From contig JAUNDF010000009.1 in NCBI GenBank assembly GCA_030526225.1, forward strand, positions 1-39,640: a stretch of DNA of 39,640 nt, read 5' to 3'. A program made the position numbers and the translations under genes. Positions 7,393-15,434 of the stretch are shown one piece after another. The notes under the pieces are model-generated. The model was not told the origin of the DNA and searched no databases. It saw only the letters and a program-made list of their open reading frames with translations. Position 1 is the stretch's first letter; each line of letters starts with the position of its first letter. Origin of the DNA: Clostridia bacterium. GTDB taxonomy: Bacteria; Bacillota; Clostridia; Christensenellales; Aristaeellaceae.

Positions 7393-9669
7393 ATGGTGAA
7401 GCTTTACGATACCGGTATTTTTCTGGTAAACGGCAACGAGATTGTCACCGATCCTGCTGCTCTGCCCTCCAAGTGCGGCCGCGCCGTTACCAAGGAAGAG
7501 GCCACCAAGGGCACCATGGCCTATGGCATCATTAAGGCCCACAACACCACCGATGACATGGACAACCTGCGTCTGAAGTTCGACAGCATGACCAGCCATG
7601 ACATCACCTATGTCGGCATTATCCAGACTGCCCGCGCTTCCGGCATGAAGGAATTCCCCCTGCCTTATGTTCTGACCAACTGCCACAACAGCCTGTGCGC
7701 TGTGGGCGGCACCATCAACGAGGACGACCACAAGTTCGCCCTGTCCGCTGCCCACAAGTATGGCGGCATTTATGTACCCACCAACATGGCCAATCTGCAC
7801 AGCTACAACCGTGAGATGATGGCTGGCTGCGGCCGCATGATTCTGGGCTCCGACTCCCACACCCGCTACGGCGCTCTGGGCACCATGGCCGTGGGCGAAG
7901 GCGGCGGCGAGTTGGCCAAGCAGCTGCTCAAGCGCACCTATGACTTTGCCCGTCCCGGCGTGATTGCCATCTACCTCACCGGCAGCCCCCGTCCCGGCGT
8001 TGGCCCTCAGGACGTGGCTCTGTCCATCATCGGCGCCGTGTACAAGAACGGCTATGTAAAGAACAAGGTGATGGAGTTCGTGGGCCCCGGCATCGCCAGC
8101 CTGCCCATCGAATACCGCAACTCCATTGACGTTATGACCACTGAGACCACCTGCTGGTCCTCCATCTGGGTCACCGACGACAACACCAAGAATTACCTGA
8201 CCATGCATGGCCGTCCCGAGGCTTACAAGAAGATTGAGCCCGCCGACGTGGCTTACTATGATGGCTGCGTATATGTGGACCTGTCCACCGTGGAGTGCAC
8301 CATCGCCATGCCCATGCACCCCTCCAACACCTACACCATCCACGAGCTGCAGGCCAATGCCGCCGACATCCTGCGTGAGGTGGAAAAGGCTGCCAACGAG
8401 CAGATCAACCATGACAACGGCGCTCGCATGGATCTGGTATCCAAGCTGCGCAACGGCGACATCTGGGTTGACCAGGGCGAAATCGCCGGCTGCTCCGGCG
8501 GTACCTTCGACAACATCTGCGCCGCTGCCGACATCCTGCGCGGCCGCAGCTGCGGCAATGGCACCTTCAGCCTGAATGTGTACCCCGGCTCCATGCCCGC
8601 TCTGCATGAGCTGTACAACAACGGCTGTGCCGCCGACCTGATTGCCGCCGGTGCCGTGATGCGTGAATGCTTCTGCGGTCCCTGCTTCGGTGCAGGCGAT
8701 ACCCCCGCCAACGGCGAGTTCTCCATCCGCCACACCACCCGCAACTTCCCCAACCGCGAAGGCTCCAAGCCCGGTGAGGGTCAGATGAGCGCCGTGGCCC
8801 TGATGGATGCCCGTTCCATCGCCGCCACCGCTGCCAACGGCGGTAAGCTGACCGCCGCCACCGACATCGAGGTGGAATACACCAACCCCGAGTATCACTT
8901 CAACCCCGGCATCTACGAAAAGCGCGTGTACAACGGCTGGGGCAAGCCCGAGGCCGATGCCGAGCTGAAGTTTGGCCCCAACATCAAGGACTGGCCCGAA
9001 ATGCCCGCCCTGACCGATGACCTGCTGGTGAAGGTTTGCGCCTACATCACCGACCCCGTAACCACCACCGACGAGCTGATTCCCTCCGGTGAGACCTCTT
9101 CCTACCGCTCCAACCCCGAGCGCCTGAGCGAGTTCTGCCTGAGCCGCCGCGTGCCCGAGTATGTTGGCCGCAGCAAGGAAATGCGCCAGATTGAGCGCGA
9201 CCGTGAGGCCGGCAAGGCTCTGCCCGAGGAAGTGATGAATGTCTACGCAGCCCTGACCGCTGCCGGCATCGCCAACGACCCCGCCAACACCGACATCGGC
9301 TCCACCATCTTCGCCAACATGCCCGGTGACGGCTCTGCCCGTGAGCAGGCTGCCTCCTGCCAGCGCGTGATGGGTGGTTCCGCCAACTTCGCCAAGGCTT
9401 ATGCCACCAAGCGTTATCGCTCCAACTGCATCAACTGGGGCATGACTCCCTTCCTGGTGGAAAATCCAGAGGTGTTCGGCCTGGGTGACTATATCTTCGT
9501 GCCCGGCATCCGCAAGGCTGTGCTGGCTAACCTGGACAGCTTCTCCGCCTATGCCGTAACCACCGAAGGCAAGGTCACCGAGTTCAAGGTATCCACCGCC
9601 GCCCTGACCGAGACCGAGCGTCAGATCATCGCCGACGGCTGCCTGATCAACTACTATCGCAATCACTAA
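7393..9669 (+). CDS. Aconitase-family [4Fe-4S] hydratase
   Basis: This 758-residue protein is a full-length member of the aconitase superfamily. [14 protein letters not shown] (about 152-165) is the classic substrate-site region. The cluster ligands appear to be Cys367 (AGCSGG) and Cys428/Cys431 (CGPC), matching the C...CxxC pattern of aconitase, and [16 protein letters not shown] follows as in the family. It resembles the YbhJ-like 'hydratase' branch more than citrate-cycle aconitase, so the substrate is uncertain. It is monocistronic, with its own promoter and terminator, and its codon use is strongly biased, suggesting high expression. It ends with TAA and has no internal TAG. Confidence 0.85.
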   Translation: MVKLYDTGIFLVNGNEIVTDPAALPSKCGRAVTKEEATKGTMAYGIIKAHNTTDDMDNLRLKFDSMTSHDITYVGIIQTARASGMKEFPLPYVLTNCHNSLCAVGGTINEDDHKFALSAAHKYGGIYVPTNMANLHSYNREMMAGCGRMILGSDSHTRYGALGTMAVGEGGGELAKQLLKRTYDFARPGVIAIYLTGSPRPGVGPQDVALSIIGAVYKNGYVKNKVMEFVGPGIASLPIEYRNSIDVMTTETTCWSSIWVTDDNTKNYLTMHGRPEAYKKIEPADVAYYDGCVYVDLSTVECTIAMPMHPSNTYTIHELQANAADILREVEKAANEQINHDNGARMDLVSKLRNGDIWVDQGEIAGCSGGTFDNICAAADILRGRSCGNGTFSLNVYPGSMPALHELYNNGCAADLIAAGAVMRECFCGPCFGAGDTPANGEFSIRHTTRNFPNREGSKPGEGQMSAVALMDARSIAATAANGGKLTAATDIEVEYTNPEYHFNPGIYEKRVYNGWGKPEADAELKFGPNIKDWPEMPALTDDLLVKVCAYITDPVTTTDELIPSGETSSYRSNPERLSEFCLSRRVPEYVGRSKEMRQIERDREAGKALPEEVMNVYAALTAAGIANDPANTDIGSTIFANMPGDGSAREQAASCQRVMGGSANFAKAYATKRYRSNCINWGMTPFLVENPEVFGLGDYIFVPGIRKAVLANLDSFSAYAVTTEGKVTEFKVSTAALTETERQIIADGCLINYYRNH

Positions 9670-9681
9670 TTCCAAATAAGA

Positions 9682-9716
9682 ATCCGCCCGACCAAGATAC
9701 GGTCGGGCGGATTTTT
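9682..9716 (+). terminator. Terminator of the aconitase-family gene
   Basis: Stem ATCCGCCCGACC / GGTCGGGCGGAT with a short loop, followed by TTTTT. It may also stop the convergent small amber gene. Confidence 0.9.
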
Positions 9717-9758
9717 CGTGCAGAAATCTATCACAGAAAACAGAATCAATTTTATGCG

Positions 9759-9905
9759 TCAGGTGGCTGTGGCTTCATCAATAATAGTGTCCAAATATTC
9801 TTCTAATTCGTCCAATGTACACCCAATTTGACCTGAACAGCGGTCCTATTCTACAGCGAGTAGTTCTTCACGAATTAACTGCAAGCGTTCCGGACAGATA
9901 TTCAT
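9759..9905 (-). CDS. Small protein visible only if TAG is sense
   Basis: Read with TAG as an amino acid, this gives 48 residues: MNICPERLQLIREELLAVE, the amber residue 20 (9846-9848), then an acidic helical-looking half containing TLDELEEYLDTIIDEA. It ends with TGA. Signals in front of it are good: TTGACA-17-TATTGT on the minus strand at 9945-9973 and AAAGGAAAG before ATG 9905. Without readthrough it would be a 19-residue peptide. The shape (a short amphipathic helix with an acidic C-terminal half) recalls small antitoxin-like or adaptor proteins, but I do not recognise the family and no toxin gene is adjacent. Confidence 0.6.
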
Positions 9906-9944
9906 GATTATCTTTCCTTTCATTGAACTATACTGATGATATAT

Positions 9945-9973
9945 ACAATAATCATGTCAAAGGATAATGTCAA
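9945..9973 (-). promoter_or_regulatory. Promoter of the small amber gene
   Basis: A perfect TTGACA with TATTGT 17 bases away on the minus strand, about 40 bases upstream of ATG 9905. A second TTGACAT lies inside the spacer. Confidence 0.6.
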
Positions 9974-10031
9974 CACATTGGTTGTTAACCAGATTGATGG
10001 CATTTGTGCGGTTTCTCTGCTGTTTCAATTG

Positions 10032-10078
10032 CCCTCTCAGTCGCTTCGCGACAGCTCCCCCAGAGTGGGAGCCTTTTT
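10032..10078. repeat. Dispersed repeat family B, copy 1
   Basis: It begins CCCTCTCAGTCGC and ends GGGAGCCTTTTT, with two internal hairpins (TCGC/GCGA and CTCCC/GGGAG). An inverted copy follows at 10096-10145 and another copy runs off the window end at 39596. The gap 9906-10315 holds only this repeat pair, the promoter at 9945 and the hpf terminator. Confidence 0.8.
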
Positions 10079-10095
10079 AGTGAGTTGTGCATATG

Positions 10096-10145
10096 AAAGG
10101 CTCGCCCTTTGGGAGAGCTGTCAGCTTTAGCTGACTGAGAGGGTT
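10096..10145. repeat. Dispersed repeat family B, copy 2 (inverted)
   Basis: The reverse complement begins AACCCTCTCAGTCAGC and closely matches the copy at 39596-39640. It faces copy 1 across 17 bases, so transcription through this region could form one long hairpin of about 115 bases. Confidence 0.8.
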
Positions 10146-10202
10146 CGGCTGCAGTGCTGCAACGAGCATGAGCGTTAAAAAGAGTTTTTGTAGAAAAGAA
10201 TA

Positions 10203-10236
10203 CAAAAACGCCGGGCCACCTGCAAAGGACCCGGCC
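10203..10236 (-). terminator. Terminator of hpf
   Basis: On the minus strand a GCCGGG / CCCGGC stem with an 18-base loop region is followed by TTTTTG, about 80 bases after the hpf stop. Confidence 0.75.
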
Positions 10237-10315
10237 AGCCGTCAGGCTATTGTTCTGTTGGAATATAAGCAGCCCTTGGGCTATTGATTATAATGCTGAT
10301 ATAAGGCTGTCCCGC

Positions 10316-10855
10316 TCAGGCTTCCGGCTCCATCAGACCATAATCGCCGTCCTTGCGCAGGTACAGGACATTGGTGCGCTCGGTGTCGCTGTTGACGAAC
10401 ACGAAGAAGTCATGGCCCAGCAGTTCCATCTGCATCATGGCCTCTTCCACAGCCATGGGACGGGTGGTGAACTGCTTGTGGCGGACCACCTTGTGATCCT
10501 CCTCGGCAACCTCTTCCTCGATAAATTCGGGTGCCTCGGGGGTGAAGGCATCGTCACGCAGGCGCTTGCTCAGCTTGGTGCGGTGGCGGTGAATCTGCTT
10601 CTCCATCTTGGCCAGAGCCTGGTCGATGGCCAGGAACAGGTTATCCTGCTCGCTTGCCTCGGAGCGGAGAATCACATTGTCGCCCAGAGGAACGGTCAGC
10701 TCAACCACGCGGCGGCCGTTCTTCTCCTGCTTCATGGTGACGTGCATTTCGGTATCCTGGGGGAGGTACCGGCTCATGCGCTCGGTTTTGCGTTCGATGC
10801 GTTGGGTCACAGCAGCGGACACGTTCATGTTCTTTCCTCGGATGTTCAGCTTCAT
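10316..10855 (-). CDS. hpf: Ribosome hibernation promoting factor, long form
   Basis: This 179-residue protein has the N-terminal ribosome-binding domain (MKLNIRGKNMNVSAAV at the start, IERKTERMSRYLP following) and a C-terminal dimerisation domain (RHKQFTTRPMAVEEAMMQM, GHDFFVFVNSDTERTNVLY). Long HPF alone forms inactive 100S ribosome dimers in stationary phase; this length is standard for Bacillota. AAAGGAG precedes ATG 10855. It ends with TGA. It is monocistronic with a long upstream leader and no internal TAG. Confidence 0.95.
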   Translation of the reverse strand: MKLNIRGKNMNVSAAVTQRIERKTERMSRYLPQDTEMHVTMKQEKNGRRVVELTVPLGDNVILRSEASEQDNLFLAIDQALAKMEKQIHRHRTKLSKRLRDDAFTPEAPEFIEEEVAEEDHKVVRHKQFTTRPMAVEEAMMQMELLGHDFFVFVNSDTERTNVLYLRKDGDYGLMEPEA

Positions 10856-11022
10856 ACATTGGTCTCCTTTCGTTGGATGAAATTTTCTTCTTTTCTATCA
10901 GTCTCTCTCTTCTCTTCTTGATTGAATATTTCGACGCGCAGGCGCAAAAATCCTTGTGCCGCAGAACAAATCTTTACAAAATATTTTCGAATTGAAAAAG
11001 GATTGTTAGAAGATGAGAAACT

Positions 11023-11048
11023 GCATCCGCGGCGTGACGGATGAGGTC
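11023..11048. repeat. Partial copy of repeat family A
   Basis: GCATCCGCGGCGTGACGGATGAGGTC matches the right half of the copy at 7071-7125, including GGCGTGACGGATGAGGTC. It again abuts a TGTGAA terminator. Confidence 0.65.
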
Positions 11049-11049
11049 T

Positions 11050-11081
11050 AAAAAAGAGCTGTGAACATCCATTCACAGCCC
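11050..11081 (-). terminator. Terminator of the seven-gene operon, after cvpA
   Basis: On the minus strand GGGCTGTGAA, a 6-base loop, TTCACAGCTC, then six T. It lies 14 bases after the TAA at 11095. This supports 11095, and not the TAG at 11203, as the end of the gene. Confidence 0.9.
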
Positions 11082-11094
11082 GTACAATATTCTT

Positions 11095-11802
11095 TTACAG
11101 TCTTCCGTTCATGATGGAAAGAATCAGGGTGCCGTTGTTGAAGATGCCGGCAAGGGTGCTTTCCTGCAGCAGCTGACTGACAAGGTCGATGGGCACCATG
11201 GTCTAAACCAGCGGGACCACAGTGAACAGCGCGTAGCAAATCAGCACGCCCCGTGCAAAGCCGAACACGGCACCGGCCAGCCAGTCAAGGCGCTTGAGCA
11301 GGGGGAAGCGGAACACGGCCCGAAGCATGTTAATCACGCAGGAAATCAGGAAATACAGCACCGCAAAGCACACAAGGAAGCACAGAATGTTGATGGACGC
11401 GGACAGAATCGTCTGGCTGACATAATCCGACACGCCGGACAGGCCCGAGGGGGTGTAGACCCTGCCGGTCAGGTTCACCTGCAGCAGGGTATCCAGCGGC
11501 GCGGGCAGATGGACCTTTTCCACAATCTGTGCGATTCTCTCTGCCGTCAGGGTGGATACATTGGCGATGGCCATCTCCAGGTCGCCGATGCGCCGGGAGG
11601 CATCGGTGTAGTGCAGCAGGGTGCGCACCAGATCGCCGTTGGCGGCAATGGCGGCGGCCAGCTTCGGGTACAGGGCAAAGGAAAGTCCGAAGGCGGCCAG
11701 CCCGCCGCCCACATTCAGCACCGTGCTGACAAAGCCGCGGTAAATGCCCATCAGCACACTGAAGCCGAGGACGAAAAGAATAACATAGTCAATCAGGTTC
11801 AT
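11095..11802 (-). CDS. CvpA family membrane protein with in-frame amber codon
   Basis: This is a 235-residue CvpA-like protein. It starts MNLIDYVILFVLGFSVLMGI, followed by four predicted membrane helices; CvpA proteins are linked to envelope integrity and, in E. coli, colicin V production. TAG at 11203-11205 is codon 200. Reading continues for 35 residues (PIDLVSQLLQESTLAGIFNN among them) to TAA at 11095, with a terminator directly after. Family members normally continue past the last helix with a short tail of this kind. AGGAGG precedes ATG 11802. It is the last gene of the minus-strand operon, 30 bases after the L,D-transpeptidase. The residue at the TAG is not predictable from the family. 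Confidence 0.8.
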
Positions 11803-11832
11803 GGGTACCTCCTCCGGGGGAGCGGTGCAGGC

Positions 11833-13545
11833 TTATTCGCCGATTTTGGCCAGCCACTTTTCTCTGGCGGCGGTGAGGATGGGGTCATGATCGCCGCCGG
11901 GGGCATGCTCCTCGTTGATGGCATCAATCTCTGCCTTGCGCAGGGGCGCCACACAGTAGCCGCAGCGGGTGAGGGAAGCGAAGGGCTCGTCATCCAGCTG
12001 GCCGTAGGTAAAGGGGTCAAAGGTCTTGGCCTTGGCGGAATAGCAGGTTTCGGCGGAATGGTACATCTTGCCGCCGTTGGGGTTGTAGTATACCGGCATA
12101 TCGTCTGCGGGATAATCCATCTGGCGGCCCTGCCAGTCCTCCCAGATGACGAACTTCATGTTCTTGACCTTGTTGCCCCAAATCCACTGCATGTTGGTGC
12201 CCTTGGGGGTCTTCTGCCGCTGAACGCGGATGCAGCCGTGGCTGGCGCGGGTGCCCAGCTTGGGCTCGCAGCTCTTGTAGTTCTTGCTGCCGTCGGCGTT
12301 CAGGATGTGGGGGACCTCGTGGAGCAGGTCGCCGTCATTAAAGCGGATGCCCAGGTCGCAGATGAGCGCATCGCTCTTAAAGCCGCCCACGGCGGGCACC
12401 TGCATCAGGAATTCGCCGCTGCGCGTTTCGTTGTAGGGCTGGCGTTCGTTGCTCAGACCCGTGGAAATCAGCAGGGTGTCGTACAATTCGCCATCCCGGA
12501 AGATGTACAGCCGCTGGGTCAGCTTGTCGCAGACAAAGGCCAGATGCTGGTCGGGGGCGGTGGTCTTCAGGTACTTGGTCTGGATGTAGCCCTGCACCAG
12601 CATGTTCCATGCGCCGATGCCGTTGTCATGGAAGGTGGAGGAGTAGGTCTCAATCAGCGTCCAGTCCTCACCCTGCTCCAGCACGCGCACGCTCTGGCTG
12701 ACACAGGTGACCACGCCGATGATTTGGCTTTCCTTGTCAGGCTCGCGGTAGATGTTCAGCTGGGTCTTTTCCGAATCCTTCTTGCCTGTATCCACCACGG
12801 TAATGGGGCGCATCAGCATTTCCCACACAGCTTCGGTATCGGTGATGTCCATGGGCAGCGTCCAGTAGGAGCCGGCCTCCTCGGCCCGGGGCTCGTAGGG
12901 GCTGCCGTAGGAGGGGGTGAACACCGTGTCTTCATCGGGGTGGATGATGGCGGGGGCATCGCCGGTTTCGTCATCCCCCAGCAGCTCCTCCTCCACAATC
13001 AGCTTTTCCTCGGCGGCAGCTTCATCGGGAACGGTGTCCTCGTCTTCAATCTCATCGATGGCATCAACAGCATCGTCAGCATCCGCATCGTCTTCTTCGG
13101 GGGCCTCTTCGGCGGGTGCATCGGCCTGGGGCAGCTCCTCAAAGAGAATGTCATCGTGGGTGGATGCTTCCTCCACCGGCGGCTCTTCCTCCGCGGAAGT
13201 CCCCTGCAGGGCGATGGTGACAGGCTCATCGGCGGTCTCGCCGTCCATGGCCACGGTCAGCTGCCAGTCCCCTGCCGGAGCCGGGACACCCTGCCAGGTG
13301 CCGTTCCAGTACAGCTGGTTCAGCCCGGCGCTGACGGTCATGCCCTCGGCCACCACGGAAACGCGGCTGCCGTTTTCGTCAGCCAGATAGACATCGGCCG
13401 TGCCGACGGCAGGGACGGTAAAGCCCAGCAGAACTGCTTCGCCGGGGATAATATCGCCTGTGACCGGCACCACGGAAAGCAGGTCGTCTGCCGCGGCAAA
13501 GCTGCACAGCATCAGGCACAGAACAAGAATCAGGATTTTGCGCAT
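11833..13545 (-). CDS. Secreted multidomain L,D-transpeptidase (YkuD)
   Basis: This 570-residue secreted enzyme has, in order: a signal peptide (MRKILILVLCLMLCSFAAA), a FlgD-like Ig domain (YWNGTWQGVPAPAGDW), a very acidic E/D-rich linker (about 120-200), an SH3-like domain (LNIYREPDKESQIIGVV), the YkuD catalytic domain with RASHGCIRV (nucleophile Cys438), and a C-terminal module with YYNPNGGKMYHSAETC and RCGYC that could bind zinc. YkuD enzymes make 3-3 cross-links in peptidoglycan or attach proteins to it. GGAGG precedes ATG 13545; a TTG four codons upstream is unlikely. It ends with TAA. Its position between repair genes and cvpA ties it to the envelope part of the operon. Confidence 0.9.
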   Translation of the reverse strand: MRKILILVLCLMLCSFAAADDLLSVVPVTGDIIPGEAVLLGFTVPAVGTADVYLADENGSRVSVVAEGMTVSAGLNQLYWNGTWQGVPAPAGDWQLTVAMDGETADEPVTIALQGTSAEEEPPVEEASTHDDILFEELPQADAPAEEAPEEDDADADDAVDAIDEIEDEDTVPDEAAAEEKLIVEEELLGDDETGDAPAIIHPDEDTVFTPSYGSPYEPRAEEAGSYWTLPMDITDTEAVWEMLMRPITVVDTGKKDSEKTQLNIYREPDKESQIIGVVTCVSQSVRVLEQGEDWTLIETYSSTFHDNGIGAWNMLVQGYIQTKYLKTTAPDQHLAFVCDKLTQRLYIFRDGELYDTLLISTGLSNERQPYNETRSGEFLMQVPAVGGFKSDALICDLGIRFNDGDLLHEVPHILNADGSKNYKSCEPKLGTRASHGCIRVQRQKTPKGTNMQWIWGNKVKNMKFVIWEDWQGRQMDYPADDMPVYYNPNGGKMYHSAETCYSAKAKTFDPFTYGQLDDEPFASLTRCGYCVAPLRKAEIDAINEEHAPGGDHDPILTAAREKWLAKIGE

Positions 13546-13560
13546 AGATTCCTCCAAGGA

Positions 13561-14568
13561 TTATTGCTCAATTGGCTTCGGACACAGCGTGTCCGCAATT
13601 TCATGGGCGGAAGAGAAACGGAAGGCACAGGGCTCCACGGGGAAGGCATCGTCCGGGTCCAGCAGTGCACCCAGCACACCGCAGCTCATGGCGGCGCGCA
13701 CATCCAGCGGACGGTCGCCAATCATGATGGCCTCCTCCGGACGGATGTCAAACCGCTCCAACGCCGCAAGCACCATGTCCGGTGCAGGCTTTCGGGGGAA
13801 GCCGTCCTCCCGGGTGACGGCGCCGGAGAAAAAGCTGTCCAGCCCCGCGTGGCGCAGGCCGTCCCAGCAGGAATTGTCCCGATGGGTGACCATGTATTGG
13901 CGGATGCCCCTTGTCTGCAGGGCGCGCACCGTTTCCGGGATGCCTGCAATGGGCCTGCAGCAGGCATTCTCGCTGTTGTGCGGGGGAATGCGGCTGCGGA
14001 TGGCGTGTTTGTCAAGGCCGCCCCGGGCAGACAGCACGGCGATGCAGTAGGGCATGCCCACCCGCATCAGGGCGGCAATCTCCTCTTCATCTGCGGGGAT
14101 GTCAAGGTCGCGGCAGATGGTGTGCATCAGGGCAATCATGTCCGGATAGGTATCCATCAGCGTGCCGTCATAATCCCACAGCACGGCGCGGATGGGTGCT
14201 TCCGTCAGGGAAATGCGCCGGGCGATGGCCACATCCGCCGGACAGAAACGGTGATACAGCAGCTCCCGGGGCGTGACCCACAGCATGGCCTCGTGTTCGG
14301 TGCAGACCGGCTCGCCCTGCGCCGTGCAGGAGAGAAAATCAAAGGTGATGCCCTGGGCCTGTGCCGTTTCCAGCAGCCGGACATCCGAAACGGTGAGCCG
14401 AAGCTATTCCTGCAGTTCACGAATCAGGCAGCCGGCGGGGGATTCGTTTTCCTCCTGCTTGCCGCCGGGGAATTCCCACAGGTGGGCGTTGTGCTTGCCG
14501 GCAGGCCGTTTGCAGATGAGAATGCGCCCGTCATCGCGGCGGATGATGCCCGCAGAGACACGCGTCAT
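13561..14568 (-). CDS. Nudix hydrolase-HAD phosphatase fusion with amber codon in the Nudix box
   Basis: Read through TAG 14404-14406 (codon 55), this is a 335-residue fusion. Residues 1-125 form a MutT-like Nudix domain: [14 protein letters not shown] and RELQE followed by the amber residue. In MutT (REUXEEXGU) the TAG falls on the second E of EE, a metal ligand, so Glu is expected there. Residues 130-335 form a HAD phosphatase with [11 protein letters not shown] (Asp132, Asp134) and [12 protein letters not shown]. Such a protein could clean the nucleotide pool, the HAD part dephosphorylating the Nudix product. ATG 14568 overlaps the endonuclease IV stop (ATGA). It ends with TAA, 15 bases before the L,D-transpeptidase. 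Neither piece alone is a complete Nudix domain. Confidence 0.85.
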
Positions 14569-15395
14569 ACCCACTTCTCCTTCAGCAGGGCAATCTCGGC
14601 CTGATAGCCGTCCAGCTCGTTGGGGGTCTCCAGATAGAAGGGCAGATGGCGCAGGGCGGGATGCTGCATCACGCCCAGAATGCCCTCGGTGCCGATGTAG
14701 CCCAGACCGATTTTCTCGTGCCGGTCCTTGTGGGCACCCAGCGGGTTCTTGCTGTCGTTGATGTGCACGGCCTTCAGCCTGTCAAGGCCGATGACACGGT
14801 CGAACTCGCCCAGCACATCCTCCAGATGGTTCACGATATCGTAGCCCGCATCGTTGACATGGCAGGTATCCATGCAGATGCCCACCTTGTCCTTCAGCTC
14901 CACCCGGTCGATGATGGCGCGCAGCTCCTCAAAGCGGCTGCCCACCTCGCTGCCCTTGCCGGCCATGGTTTCCAGCAGCACGGTGGTCTGCATCTCCGGC
15001 CAGAGGATGGCGTTGAGCATGTCGGCAATCTGCTCAATGCCCACATCAACACCCTGTCCCACATGGCTGCCGGGGTGGAAGTTGTACAGGTTGCCGGGGA
15101 CATACTCCATCCGCTGCAGATCATCCAGCATGGTGCGGCGGGCAAAATCACGGATGGATTCATCCTTGCTGCAGCCGTTGAGGGTATAGGGGGCGTGGGC
15201 AAGGATGATGTCGATGCCGTTTTGCGCGGCATAATCCCGGAAGGCAAGGCAATCCTTTTCATCCACGGCCTTGGCACTGCCGCCGCGGGGATTGCGGGTG
15301 AAGAACTGGAAGGTGTTGCCGCCGATGGATACGATTTCCCTGCCCATGTGGGCGTAGCCCTTGGAGGCAGACAGATGACAGCCGATTTTCAGCAT
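14565..15395 (-). CDS. nfo: Endonuclease IV (AP endonuclease)
   Basis: This 276-residue protein matches the Nfo/AP endonuclease 2 family in length and motifs: [11 protein letters not shown] at the start, [45 protein letters not shown] and [18 protein letters not shown]. These supply the His/Glu/Asp zinc ligands. It incises DNA 5' of abasic sites in base excision repair. AAAGGAAC precedes ATG 15395. It ends with TGA that overlaps the ATG of the Nudix-HAD gene, so the two repair-related products are translationally coupled. Confidence 0.95.
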   Translation of the reverse strand: MLKIGCHLSASKGYAHMGREIVSIGGNTFQFFTRNPRGGSAKAVDEKDCLAFRDYAAQNGIDIILAHAPYTLNGCSKDESIRDFARRTMLDDLQRMEYVPGNLYNFHPGSHVGQGVDVGIEQIADMLNAILWPEMQTTVLLETMAGKGSEVGSRFEELRAIIDRVELKDKVGICMDTCHVNDAGYDIVNHLEDVLGEFDRVIGLDRLKAVHINDSKNPLGAHKDRHEKIGLGYIGTEGILGVMQHPALRHLPFYLETPNELDGYQAEIALLKEKWV

Positions 15396-15434
15396 GGCGT
15401 TGTTCCTTTCATGTTGACATATATTTCGGGTGAA

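Noticed and set aside
7393-9669. Citrate-cycle aconitase linked to the citrate lyase genes
   Set aside because: The protein belongs to a hydratase branch of the superfamily and lies about 26 kb away from citXG/citC, with its own promoter; a citrate role is not supported.
10032-10145. CRISPR array
   Set aside because: Only two imperfect copies in opposite orientation, no spacers of regular length and no cas genes.
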